A DNA stretch of 64,000 nt from Methylomusa anaerophila (GTDB lineage Bacteria > Bacillota > Negativicutes > Sporomusales > Sporomusaceae), in NCBI RefSeq assembly GCF_003966895.1, contig NZ_AP018449.1, positions 1,970,501-2,034,500 on the forward strand. Reading direction: 5' to 3'. The translations under genes were made by a program, and so were the position numbers. Of the stretch, positions 55,420 to 63,871 are shown one piece after another. The notes under the pieces were generated by a model. The model did no database searches and was not told the origin of the DNA. It worked only from the letters and a program-made list of their open reading frames with translations. Within the stretch, counting starts at the first letter, position 1. Every line of letters begins with the position of its first letter.

Positions 55420-55755
55420 TTACCCGTTGTTGAAGTGTTCTTTTCCCCATTCGGCTAAACAGCGGAGAATCTTTTTTAAACTTTCACCCCGGGATGTAAG
55501 GGAATATTCAACCCGCGGCGGAATTTCCGGATATACTTTTTTAGTAAGTATTCCTTCCTTCTCCAGCTCACGCAACCGGGATGAAAGGGTTTTCGGGCTA
55601 ATTCCCTGCAGTGATTTCTGCAGTTGACTAAATCTTTTGGTTCCGTCAGCAAGATCCCTTAGAATTAGCAGTGTCCACTTACTGCCAATAATGGAAAGAG
55701 TATTTTTTATCGGACAAATATCATTCTCATCATATTGTTTATCTTGATTAGTCAC
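55420..55755 (-). CDS. HxlR-family transcriptional regulator
   Basis: 111 residues from a GTG behind AAAGGAGG; longer in-frame readings are not supported. It is a winged-helix protein with the family pattern CPIKNTLSIIGSKWTLLILRDL, RFSQLQKSLQGISPKTLSSRLRELE and EIPPRVEYSLTSRG. The Cys near residue 15 is a conserved redox-sensitive position. Members sense aldehydes, quinones or oxidants. It is divergent from a truncated FMN-reductase gene and a nitroreductase, likely targets. Confidence 0.9.
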   Translation of the reverse strand: MTNQDKQYDENDICPIKNTLSIIGSKWTLLILRDLADGTKRFSQLQKSLQGISPKTLSSRLRELEKEGILTKKVYPEIPPRVEYSLTSRGESLKKILRCLAEWGKEHFNNG

Positions 55756-55882
55756 GTTGCTTTCCTCCTTTATAGCAATTATAACAAATGTAAGTACTTC
55801 CGCAATTGTAGAATTAACGGTATACTTGATTTGAATTTTATCATGAATATAAAAAAATTTCAAAACTATGGAGGGATAAGTC

Positions 55883-55984
55883 ATGAGAATTCTCGCGGTT
55901 AACGGCAGTCCCGGGAAAACATGGAATACTGCAACACTGCTGAATAAAGCGCTGTTCTCTAAAACCGGACAGTGCGGGAAATAG
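55883..55984 (+). pseudogene. Truncated NADPH-dependent FMN reductase
   Basis: 33 codons with a good ribosome site (GGAGGG) begin MRILAVNGSPGKTWNTATLL, the flavin-binding start of NADPH-dependent FMN reductases/iron-sulfur flavoproteins, and stop early after LFSKTGQCGK. The remaining ~150 residues are missing. The promoter and ribosome site seem intact, so the deletion may be recent. Confidence 0.75.
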
Positions 55985-56019
55985 GGAAAATTTTCAAGCA
56001 ATAAGGAGTGGTGATTAGA

Positions 56020-56823
56020 ATGTTGACGGTAAGCTCAGAATGCGAGAAGTGCGGTATTTGTGGGGAAACATGTCCAATGGGAATTATCCATATAGCTGAA
56101 GATGGGCCTGAAATCTCTTTTCTTGATAAGTGTATAGAGTGCGGGCATTGCATCGCAGTATGCCCGAAAGATGCACTGGATTACGAGAAGGCACCGCTGG
56201 ATAAACAGGTTCCGTTAGGGGATGATCCAGTCCTGGACCCACTGACTGCTTCGCGTTTTTTAAGATCGCGCCGGTCAATCCGTTGCTACAAGCAGGAACC
56301 GGTATCCCAGGAGAAATTGCTTGCGCTATTGGAAATAGCCAGGTTTGCCCCCACCGGCGGCAATAGCCAGGGGTTGTCATATGTGGTGGTAACTGAACGG
56401 CAGCTAATGGAGAAGCTGACCGAGGCAACGGTTGAGTGGGTGGAGGAACTGGTCAGGGACAAGGTGGCAATGATAATGCCGTACGCCGAAATTGTGGATG
56501 AATACCGGCAGACAAAACGGGATGTTATTCTGCGGGGCGCACCCCATTTAATTGTGGCTACTGCCCCGAAGGAAATGAGCAGCGGGCAGAGCAACGCCCG
56601 TTTTTCACTGGCCTATGTGGAGCTTTTCGCACCGACTCTGGGCCTGGGTACGTGCTGGGCCGGTTTTTTGGAACAATGCGGGTTCTCAGGTTATCCCAAA
56701 CTGCTCCAATTATTGGGGATCGAGGAAAACATGGCGGTGGCGGGGGCAGTGATGGTGGGTTATCCCCGTTATACGTACCGGCGAATGGTAGATAGGAATC
56801 CACTGCAGGTGACTTGGCGGTAA
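56020..56823 (+). CDS. Ferredoxin-nitroreductase fusion protein
   Basis: 267 residues from the ATG at 56020; a GTG at 56008 is too close to AAGGAG. Residues about 5-60 hold two [4Fe-4S] motifs (CEKCGICGETCP, CIECGHCIAVCP). The rest is a nitroreductase-like FMN domain, starting RSRRSIRCYKQEPV and ending GYPRYTYRRM. Such fusions reduce nitro-compounds, quinones or other electrophiles with ferredoxin-type electrons. It is probably controlled by the adjacent HxlR regulator. Confidence 0.88.
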   Translation: MLTVSSECEKCGICGETCPMGIIHIAEDGPEISFLDKCIECGHCIAVCPKDALDYEKAPLDKQVPLGDDPVLDPLTASRFLRSRRSIRCYKQEPVSQEKLLALLEIARFAPTGGNSQGLSYVVVTERQLMEKLTEATVEWVEELVRDKVAMIMPYAEIVDEYRQTKRDVILRGAPHLIVATAPKEMSSGQSNARFSLAYVELFAPTLGLGTCWAGFLEQCGFSGYPKLLQLLGIEENMAVAGAVMVGYPRYTYRRMVDRNPLQVTWR

Positions 56824-57113
56824 TTTCTTTGGATTATCGGGAAAGAATTTCAGATATGATAATGCTTTGGTACAAGGAGGAAAACTGATTCTTTCTATAG
56901 AATTGCCAGATATGACTATGTTAAAATAATTTTTTGAGACCGGACAGAAGTATTGTAGAAAACAAAGCATAATCGACGGAAGCATTAAAAAAAACTACCC
57001 GAGTTGTAAACTAAGATGATGGTGTCAGATTTGCGTTATTGCAGGAAACGCAAGCCTGAACGCAAACCTGCCCCTGGCCTTCGGGTTTATTAATAACGAT
57101 AGAGGTGATTGTA

Positions 57114-57560
57114 ATGAAAGCAAAAGATATTATGGCAAAAGAAATTATCACTGTCAAACAAGATGCAACTATCAGGGAAATAGCAAAAGTACTTATTGAT
57201 AACAAAGTTTCAGGAGTACCGGTTGTTGATAATAACGGGGGACTGGTGGGCATTGTCACGGAAGGAGACCTTTTGTTTAAGGAGACTAATCCTAGGCTTC
57301 CCGAGGCTGTTAATATCCTGGGAGCCATCCTATACTATGACGGGGTGGAAAGGTATAACGAGGACTTTAAGAAACTTATCGCCGGGCAGGCTGGTGAAAT
57401 TATGACAGATAAGGTTGTTGTAATTTCAGAGGACACGGAAATAGCTGAGATAGCCAAGTTAATGATTAAGCATAATATCAAACGGTTACCTGTAGTCAAG
57501 GAAGATAAAATCATTGGCATTGTCAGCAGGGCTGATATTATAAAAACTTTTCTAACTTAA
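57114..57560 (+). CDS. Tandem CBS-domain protein
   Basis: 148 residues from the ATG at 57114 with AGAGGTGA ahead. Two CBS domains (about 1-60 and 85-148) are clear: KAKDIMAKEIITVKQDATI with GVPVVDNNGGLVGIVTEGDL, and AGEIMTDKVVVIS with RLPVVKEDKIIGIVSRADI. It likely binds adenine nucleotides and acts as a stand-alone energy or ion sensor. No partner is fused. Single-gene unit. Confidence 0.9.
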   Translation: MKAKDIMAKEIITVKQDATIREIAKVLIDNKVSGVPVVDNNGGLVGIVTEGDLLFKETNPRLPEAVNILGAILYYDGVERYNEDFKKLIAGQAGEIMTDKVVVISEDTEIAEIAKLMIKHNIKRLPVVKEDKIIGIVSRADIIKTFLT

Positions 57561-57631
57561 AGGAGCTTAAAGGATCTTAAAGGATAATTAAATGGCACGG
57601 CCCCACGCGCTGATGCCCGGCGATGCCAGCA

Positions 57632-57660
57632 GGGGCCTCCCTTTCCGGGAGGCCCTTTCT
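57632..57660 (+). terminator. Terminator of the CBS-protein gene
   Basis: GGGCCTCCC/GGGAGGCCC with loop TTTCC, followed by TTTCTG. Confidence 0.85.
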
Positions 57661-57796
57661 GTGATGCTGGGGGCGTTTCCGCTGTATTTTGTTGTTATTT
57701 ACATTGTGCGCGCAACTGGAAACTAAGCAGATTACAGGTCAGCCGGATAAATATTTAATGCTATTGTCAGCCATAATAGGCGGGGGAGGGAGTATT

Positions 57797-58396
57797 TTGG
57801 CTGACAAGATTCTGGAGCTTTTAAGCAGCCTGGGATTGCCAGGAGTGTTTGCCGGCGTTTTTTTAGAAGCGATAGGATTGCCTTTTCCAGGCAGTGTGTT
57901 GGTGGCTTTGGCCGGTTTTTTGTCAAAGCAGGGGGAGTTTAATATTATCATGGCCTGGCTGGTATCTCTGCTGGGCTACCTGCTGGGATCACTTTCCGCC
58001 TTTATGTTGGGACGTCATATCGGCGAACCCTTTATAAAGAGATGGGGAAGATATATCAGACTAACTCCGGAACGCATTGACAAGGCGCAGGAACTTTTGC
58101 AAAAGTCGGCCCCGGCTTATATTATCGGTGGCCGCTTTGTACCGACAGTGGGTAACGTTACCCCCTACGTAGCCGGCATCAGCGGCATTTCTATTGTCAA
58201 ATTTCTTATCTACGACATGGTTCACGCCGTTCTCTGGCTGACCGTCTTTTTAAGTGTCGGGGCTGTGCTGGGCAGCAAATGGCATAGGCTGGCGGACAAC
58301 CCGTGGCTTAAATGGGTTGCCATCGGCGGCGGGTTAGCTATATTGATTTATGTATTTAGGGATTTATTTCCTGTACGCAGTAAAAATAGGGTGTAA
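57797..58396 (+). CDS. DedA-family membrane protein
   Basis: 199 residues from a TTG six bases after GGGGGAGGG; upstream in-frame starts have no ribosome site. The DedA/SNARE-associated fold is shown by GVFLEAIGLPFPGSVLVALAGF, LGYLLGSLSAFMLGRHIG, and GGRFVPTVGNVTPYVAGIS with its conserved FxPxxR-like motif varied as RFVPTVGN. About five hydrophobic segments are visible. DedA proteins flip undecaprenyl phosphate or phospholipids and affect proton-motive force and resistance. Confidence 0.85.
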   Translation: MADKILELLSSLGLPGVFAGVFLEAIGLPFPGSVLVALAGFLSKQGEFNIIMAWLVSLLGYLLGSLSAFMLGRHIGEPFIKRWGRYIRLTPERIDKAQELLQKSAPAYIIGGRFVPTVGNVTPYVAGISGISIVKFLIYDMVHAVLWLTVFLSVGAVLGSKWHRLADNPWLKWVAIGGGLAILIYVFRDLFPVRSKNRV

Positions 58397-58420
58397 AATA
58401 TAGTATGAAGTAGATAAAGA

Positions 58421-58470
58421 AAAAAGCCGGTTGGAGTGGTAGTAATCATCTTGACCGGCTCTTTTTTATG
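58421..58470 (+). terminator. Terminator of the dedA gene
   Basis: AAAAAGCCGGTT pairs with GACCGGCTCTTTTTT around a 25-base loop. It ends in a T run. Confidence 0.75.
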
Positions 58471-58544
58471 TGGTATATGGTATATAAAGATATATAAAAA
58501 TAGTAAAAAAGTAAAAAAGTAAAAAAGTAAAAGGATGATTGAAA

Positions 58545-59351
58545 ATGAAAAGATGGTTTTTAGTATTACTGACTGTAATTATTATTAATTCTGGCTTAAT
58601 AACCGGCGTGAATGCGGCGGCTCTCGTAGAAAAGAAGGAAATTGGAAAATATTTTACGGAATTTACCACCGGTACGTTTGTTATGTATGATGAGGCTAAC
58701 GACCAATATGTAGTCTTCAACGAACCTCAAAGTATAAAACGCCTGTCACCGTGTTCTACCTTTAAAATTTACAATTCGCTTGCCGGGTTGGAAACTGGTG
58801 TCTTGGACCAAGAAGATGTATTTACTTTATTTAAATGGAATGGGAAGCAATATGCGTTTCCTGCTTGGAACCATGATCAAACATTGGCGTCTGCCACAAG
58901 GGATTCGGTTGTGTGGTATTTCCAAGAGCTTGCATCCCGGGTCGGAACGAAAAGAATGCAGGCATTTCTTGATAAGATAGGGTACGGCAACCGGGACATT
59001 TCTGGCGGATTAACCACATTCTGGCTACGGTCTTCGTTACAGATTTCGGCAAGTGAACAGGTGGACTTGTTGCATCGGCTGTACTCGGAAAAATTGCCGG
59101 TTTCCCCCCAAAATGTGGCGATAGTAAAAAAGAATATTACATTGTCAGAGGATAATGGAGTGCGATTAATGGGGAAAACTGGTTCGGGATTCCAAGATGA
59201 TAAATGGCTATTAGGGTGGTTTGTCGGTTGTGTCGAAAAACAGGGAAATCGCTATTTTTTCGCTACCAATATTGAAGCGCCAGATGGTGCAACCGGTGGA
59301 AAGGCCAGAGAGATTACGAAATTAATCTTAAAAGACCTTCAAGTTTTATAA
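58545..59351 (+). CDS. Class D (OXA-type) beta-lactamase
   Basis: 268 residues from the ATG at 58545 with AAAGGA ahead; four copies of AGTAAAAA-like units lie just before the site. A signal peptide (about 1-25, cleavage near VNAAA) precedes the enzyme. Class D motifs are complete: active Ser71 and Lys74 in STFK, SVV (SxV), YGNRD, WLR, and KTGSG near the C-terminus. Ser71 would be acylated by penicillins, and Lys74 is carbamylated in the family. It is chromosomal, with no resistance gene cassette features, so likely intrinsic, as for Bacillus and other environmental class D enzymes. The spectrum cannot be read from sequence. Confidence 0.92.
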   Translation: MKRWFLVLLTVIIINSGLITGVNAAALVEKKEIGKYFTEFTTGTFVMYDEANDQYVVFNEPQSIKRLSPCSTFKIYNSLAGLETGVLDQEDVFTLFKWNGKQYAFPAWNHDQTLASATRDSVVWYFQELASRVGTKRMQAFLDKIGYGNRDISGGLTTFWLRSSLQISASEQVDLLHRLYSEKLPVSPQNVAIVKKNITLSEDNGVRLMGKTGSGFQDDKWLLGWFVGCVEKQGNRYFFATNIEAPDGATGGKAREITKLILKDLQVL

Positions 59352-59376
59352 AATCGCTATTGGCTTAGAAGTATTA

Positions 59377-59412
59377 AACGAGCGTCTTCCTTTTCAGGAG
59401 CGCTCGTTTTCT
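59377..59412 (+). terminator. Terminator of the beta-lactamase gene
   Basis: AACGAGCG...CGCTCGTT with an inner TTCC..GGA pairing, followed by TTCTTATTT. Confidence 0.8.
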
Positions 59413-59439
59413 TATTTACTACTATCCTCTACTTATTTA

Positions 59440-60507
59440 TTAGCCCCTATTTGTAGTCAACACCGTCTTCAGATCGCTTTCAATCTTTATCAGTTCCGTG
59501 GCGGCCTGCTGCCGCTGTTGCCGCCCTTGGGCATAGATGCTGATTACTTCTTCAATGGTGTTGATCAGGTTGGTATTGACAGTCTTCAGGGTATCGATAT
59601 CAATAATGCCCCGCTGCGCCGCCTTGGCGGTTTCGATTGTCGTATTCTTTAAGAGCTCCGAATTTTTGCGCAGCATTTCATTTGTGGCATTATCAACTTC
59701 GTTTTGCAGCTGCAAAGCTTTTGTCTGGTTAACCATGGCAATAGCCAGGACTACCTGCTGTTTCCAGATGGGAATGGTATTCAGGATGGATGTCTGGATT
59801 TTTTCCAGCAGAACCTTGTCATTGCTTTGAATAATGCGTAGCTGGGGAGCCGTTTGGATGCTTAAAGTGCGGCTGGTCTTCAAGTCATACAGGCGCTTCT
59901 CGAAACGCTCGGCAAGTTGAATCAGGTCATTTACTTTTTGGGCGAACATCATGTCGTTTTTCAAAGCAGCTTCGGCCTGGGCTTCAGGGATGGTCTTGTC
60001 TTTCAGAGCGCGCAGTTTTATCTCGCCGGCGATAATGAACTGGTCCAATTCGGTAAAATACTCTTCATTGGCCTCATACATCTTGTCGAGCATGATGATA
60101 TCCCGGGTGAGGCTCTGTTTGGCTGCTTCCAGGCGATCGACGATTTTTTCTATTTCAACTTCGACTTTTTCGTATTTGGCCATAATTTTTTTGGCAGTAC
60201 TTACCATGGGCCCAATGATGGGCAGGCTTTCCCAAAAACCGGGCTTGACTGCAAGGTCGGAATTCATTTCCTTAACTCTGGCAACAAGCTGATGAAGAAT
60301 ATCGCCCACTTCTCCCGCATCTTTATTACGGACATGCTGGATCATGTTGTCGGCCGTATGAGCGATTTTGGTTTGGGCGGACACTCCGTAATTAATGATT
60401 GCCTGACTGTCGGCAATATCAATTGCCTTCACAATGTCGTTAACCCGTTTCAACTGTTCGGCGGTCAAGTCTTTGGTCAACTCCGGCGTAACACTCAGTT
60501 CTTCCAT
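59440..60507 (-). CDS. TelA/toxic anion resistance protein
   Basis: 355 residues, GGAGG ahead of ATG. It is helical throughout and matches the TelA (KlaA) family, with GFWESLPIIGPMVSTAKKIMAKYEKVE in the middle and the C-terminal stretch TLSIQTAPQLRIIQ then IWKQQVVLAIAMVNQTKALQLQ. Members are linked to tellurite and other toxic anion resistance, cell-envelope stress and phage inhibition, with no clear mechanism. It is the last gene of a four-gene minus-strand group with an XpaC-like protein, the classic TelA partner. Confidence 0.9.
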   Translation of the reverse strand: MEELSVTPELTKDLTAEQLKRVNDIVKAIDIADSQAIINYGVSAQTKIAHTADNMIQHVRNKDAGEVGDILHQLVARVKEMNSDLAVKPGFWESLPIIGPMVSTAKKIMAKYEKVEVEIEKIVDRLEAAKQSLTRDIIMLDKMYEANEEYFTELDQFIIAGEIKLRALKDKTIPEAQAEAALKNDMMFAQKVNDLIQLAERFEKRLYDLKTSRTLSIQTAPQLRIIQSNDKVLLEKIQTSILNTIPIWKQQVVLAIAMVNQTKALQLQNEVDNATNEMLRKNSELLKNTTIETAKAAQRGIIDIDTLKTVNTNLINTIEEVISIYAQGRQQRQQAATELIKIESDLKTVLTTNRG

Positions 60508-60533
60508 GGCAGATACCTCCTACATACTATTAT

Positions 60534-60586
60534 AGAAGTCAGAATTCAGAATAAGAGAACCGTCGAGCCGGGTCATTCTGACTTCT
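60534..60586. repeat. Inverted repeat between telA and upstream gene
   Basis: AGAAGTCAGAAT (60534-60545) pairs with ATTCTGACTTCT (60575-60586) around a 29-base centre, in the 91-base gap between two genes of the operon. Direct echoes (GTCAGAATTCAGAAT, TCTGACTCCTGA) suggest a dispersed palindromic repeat. It may trim expression between genes. Confidence 0.7.
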
Positions 60587-60598
60587 GACTCCTGATTT

Positions 60599-61717
60599 CT
60601 ATTTCAGGTTGTTTATCAATGTATCCATTACTTCCGGTTTGGGCAGCGGGACAATTTTGTCGATCCTGTCCGGTATTCCCAAGCCGTCAAGCTTGTTTGC
60701 ATCCGCTTCGATCCAGCCCAGCCCTGTCCTGAAGCCGTGACGTTCCCAGGCCAGCTTGCTTAGCTCCGTATCGGTCAATGCTTTGAGCAGTTGGCGGGCA
60801 TTGGGTTTGATAACAATCAGCGGGTGTGAACTCCATATCGTCGGCACCGGATACAGCACGCGAACCTTGCTTTTTGCCTTGTTCCAGACATCCGGGTTTT
60901 GCACGGCAAACTCAATCAGCTGATTTTCATAGCCGATGATCATTGGCTTGCCGGTTTTGAGATATTGTTCAAACAGGACGGAAGACGTGTTTTCCATGTA
61001 TCCCACCCGGGCATAGTATTCTTTCAGTTTGGGCAGGACGGTATTTAGCGAATCCATATTAATCACATCACCGGCCAGAACGTTGGCCATAAGGGCAAAG
61101 AATTCGTTGCCTGAGTTGGATTTGAGCGGATCGGTGGATGTAATGATAATTTTGCCATACAGGTCCGGTACACCGATATCCGGCCACTGGCTGCCGGCGA
61201 GGGCCAAATCGATTAATTTGGCAAAATCGACGGCAAAATAGGTTCCATCAATATTGTGGGCAATACCACGTTTGACCAGCGCGTCGACAATGTTATCCCA
61301 GGTATAGATGACCAGCGGTGAATTAAAAATAATTTCGTTTTCCCCATTACCATAGGCTTTTTTGTACATTTCCAAAATGTTCTGGCTGCCGGGAAAGATA
61401 AAATCAGAGTTGGACAGATAATCACTGTTCAGCATTTCCAGGGAACCGGCAGTTTTATAATCAACAGCTATCCCCCGTTTTAACAGCGCCGCTTTCACGG
61501 CTTCGTCCTCAAAAAAGGCTGCTTTTTCCCCGCCGATAAAGCCTTTTATCTGTGTTGCCTGCACGGCAGCAAGCCGGTTTTCCCTGCCTGGCCCCTCAGT
61601 CATATTATTTTTTATCAGGACCCCGCTGATGATGACCGCAACCAAGATGGCAATACCAAGTAGCCGCAGAATGACCGGCTTGTTCAAATGATTCTCCTCC
61701 CGTTCAGTGCGAGTCAA
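60599..61717 (-). CDS. Membrane-anchored solute-binding-protein-like protein
   Basis: 372 residues. One N-terminal transmembrane helix (about 17-35) anchors a periplasmic domain with the type 2 solute-binding fold, for example NSDFIFPGSQNILEMYKKA and GKIIITSTDPLKSNSGNEFFALMANVL, related to the molybdate/sulfate-type substrate-binding domain. It has no lipobox and no transporter genes beside it. The start overlaps the end of the XpaC-like gene by 14 bases. It is probably an anchored sensor for the operon. Ligand unknown. Confidence 0.7.
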   Translation of the reverse strand: MTRTEREENHLNKPVILRLLGIAILVAVIISGVLIKNNMTEGPGRENRLAAVQATQIKGFIGGEKAAFFEDEAVKAALLKRGIAVDYKTAGSLEMLNSDYLSNSDFIFPGSQNILEMYKKAYGNGENEIIFNSPLVIYTWDNIVDALVKRGIAHNIDGTYFAVDFAKLIDLALAGSQWPDIGVPDLYGKIIITSTDPLKSNSGNEFFALMANVLAGDVINMDSLNTVLPKLKEYYARVGYMENTSSVLFEQYLKTGKPMIIGYENQLIEFAVQNPDVWNKAKSKVRVLYPVPTIWSSHPLIVIKPNARQLLKALTDTELSKLAWERHGFRTGLGWIEADANKLDGLGIPDRIDKIVPLPKPEVMDTLINNLK

Positions 61718-62264
61718 GATTTTTTTGCAAAATTTCGATCTCTACGTCCAGGTCCAGCCTGGTGTTGTTTAGCAGGGAATCCATGACCTTTTGTAAAGCT
61801 TGTTCCACAGCCGCCAAAATAGCGCTCACCTTTTCCTGATAGCTGCGGGTTGACGGACCGGGGGAGTATTCTCCCAACTCGGACTGGAGCGCCAGGACTT
61901 TAATCACGGCCTCCAGATAATAGGGCAATTGCCGGCGAACTGTTTTGACTAAATGGGGTTTCTTGCGTACGTATTCCAGTATTTCCCTGGATTTTTCAGC
62001 GATTTTTCCCGCTTGCGGCAGGCCGGAATTTTCTAAAATCGCTGCCTTTTGTGTGATATCGTCACGGAAGGCAGCGAAATCTTCTTGTGTCAACCCGGCA
62101 GCCATAAGGCGAAAACCGGTCCGGTTGCCGGCGGCAAACAACAGCAATATGGCAATGAAAACCGCAATAGCCGCCGCTACGGCAAAAACCAGGCTGGCTG
62201 ACAGGAAAAGATAAAAAATCAAAAAAGTCAATCCCGCCGTGAGGCCTGAGTAAATATGGATCAC
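61704..62264 (-). CDS. XpaC-like membrane protein
   Basis: 186 residues. Two N-terminal hydrophobic helices (about 5-48) are followed by a helical cytoplasmic domain (DDITQKAAILENSGLPQAGKI, SREILEYVRKKPHLVKTVRRQLPYYLEAVIKVL). This is the pattern of XpaC (5-bromo-4-chloroindolyl phosphate hydrolysis) proteins that pair with TelA. Overlaps of four bases upstream and 14 downstream show coupled translation. Confidence 0.75.
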   Translation of the reverse strand: MIHIYSGLTAGLTFLIFYLFLSASLVFAVAAAIAVFIAILLLFAAGNRTGFRLMAAGLTQEDFAAFRDDITQKAAILENSGLPQAGKIAEKSREILEYVRKKPHLVKTVRRQLPYYLEAVIKVLALQSELGEYSPGPSTRSYQEKVSAILAAVEQALQKVMDSLLNNTRLDLDVEIEILQKNLDSH

Positions 62265-63871
62265 AGGTATCCTCTCGCTTTCTTGAAAGCTTCGACAAGA
62301 TTGTTGCGCCCGTCAAACAAGTTGGCGCGGGTGAGGTTTGTAATCTGCTGCAGCTGGACATCGGATGCTTGTCCGAACATAATACAAAAGACGGGAATAT
62401 CCTTGTTGAGTTCCATAAAAGATTTCTGAAAATCCGCTACTTTCTTGCCGGTGTTGGAAAGGCCGTCAGTCATTAATACAACCGAAGCCACATACTTGTC
62501 GGTATTGACGGATTTTAACAACTGGAGCGCCTCAATCAGCGGACTGTATATGTCCGTTTCCCCGCCGGGATTTTTTTCCTCGATATGGGTCAGCAGTGTT
62601 TCCCAGGACATTTCCTGGCCTTGTCCCGCTTTCCAGACAGCTTGCACTTTATCGTTGAAAGGAATAACGATTACAATATCGTCGCCGGATGCCTGCAGCA
62701 TGTACTTGGCGGCTTCGCTCTGATTAAGGACCAGCTTCATAGCTTCCTTGAGCTGACCGCTGCCGCTGCCGGCCATGCTCCCGGAATAATCCAGGCAATA
62801 AACGATATATGAGGGCTTGCGCAGTTCAGTTTGGTACATATTTAAGGCTTCCTGCAGGGTGTCGAACGAAGGCATTTTGATGAAAGAGAACTGTTTTTTT
62901 ATATTAATACCCCAATTGGGATTGAATACGGCTGGATCGGCGCCGTCCATGGACATGCCGATACCTGTTCTCCGCCCCAAACCGGCTATTTTGCTCTGAG
63001 TATCACCGGCGAGCAGAAAGGCCTGGACTTTTTTGAACATTTCCTCTTTTTTCTGGCGGCCATGATCTATGTAGCCGAGAATATAATCGGCAACCGCAAT
63101 GCCGTCGGCAGGATAAACAACGTGTAAGGGCTCTTTGCCGGCCGCGACAAGTTCCTTGTTCGCATCAATGATTACCGCCTCGTAATTGACCATCGCATCA
63201 TAATCGCTTTTAAGAAACAAATCCTTCAACCACTCCGAACTGCCTGATGACCGATTGACTCCGGACAGCAGCAGTTTAACGCCGTCTTTTACTTTCTGCT
63301 CCTTCAGGTGGTCGGGAGTAATGGTTTCCGGGTTGCCGGCCAAAGCATATAGGAAGCCGATGTACGCACAGGCGCCACTGTTGGACTGGGTGGCCGAAGT
63401 CATGGCAAAACGCAGTTGCCCGGCCTCAATGGCTGCCAAAATATCTTTGGTCGCAATATCGCGGCCGGTGAAGCCAAGTTTTTGGGCCACACTTTCCCGA
63501 ATGCCAAACACCACCGGCGAAGTCATAATGGATTTTTGCTGTTTGACAATTTTGCCTTTATCGCCCATGGAAAGCCACATACCGTTAGCGATCCACACCC
63601 CATCATAGCCATTTGCGCCGCTTTCCAGTTTATGCATGATGTCAATTGAGCCCAGGTAATCCATTTTAACGGCAAAACCATTTTTTGCGGCAAATTCGGC
63701 GATCATTGGCTCCATAATCTTATTTTCCGAACTTGATAGAATAACCAGGGTTTTATCATTATCAGCAGTATTGGCAGCAGGGTCTGGTCTTGAGCTGAAA
63801 CAACCGGAAAGCGCAAAAGCTGCGAAAATAATTAATAGAATGAATACTATCCTTTTTTTCCCGAAAGCCAT
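62261..63871 (-). CDS. Lipoprotein with solute-binding and VWA domains
   Basis: 536 residues. Signal peptide with lipobox LSGC (Cys near residue 23). Residues about 40-320 form a type 2 periplasmic binding domain (LVILSSSENKIMEPMI, SATQSNSGACAYIGFLYAL). Residues about 345-536 are a VWA domain with a full metal site: DYSGSM (DxSxS) and VLMTDGLSN. It is the first gene of the operon with XpaC-like, binding-like and TelA genes. A surface lipoprotein that senses a small anion and signals through VWA contacts is a sensible guess. Confidence 0.8.
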   Translation of the reverse strand: MAFGKKRIVFILLIIFAAFALSGCFSSRPDPAANTADNDKTLVILSSSENKIMEPMIAEFAAKNGFAVKMDYLGSIDIMHKLESGANGYDGVWIANGMWLSMGDKGKIVKQQKSIMTSPVVFGIRESVAQKLGFTGRDIATKDILAAIEAGQLRFAMTSATQSNSGACAYIGFLYALAGNPETITPDHLKEQKVKDGVKLLLSGVNRSSGSSEWLKDLFLKSDYDAMVNYEAVIIDANKELVAAGKEPLHVVYPADGIAVADYILGYIDHGRQKKEEMFKKVQAFLLAGDTQSKIAGLGRRTGIGMSMDGADPAVFNPNWGINIKKQFSFIKMPSFDTLQEALNMYQTELRKPSYIVYCLDYSGSMAGSGSGQLKEAMKLVLNQSEAAKYMLQASGDDIVIVIPFNDKVQAVWKAGQGQEMSWETLLTHIEEKNPGGETDIYSPLIEALQLLKSVNTDKYVASVVLMTDGLSNTGKKVADFQKSFMELNKDIPVFCIMFGQASDVQLQQITNLTRANLFDGRNNLVEAFKKARGYL

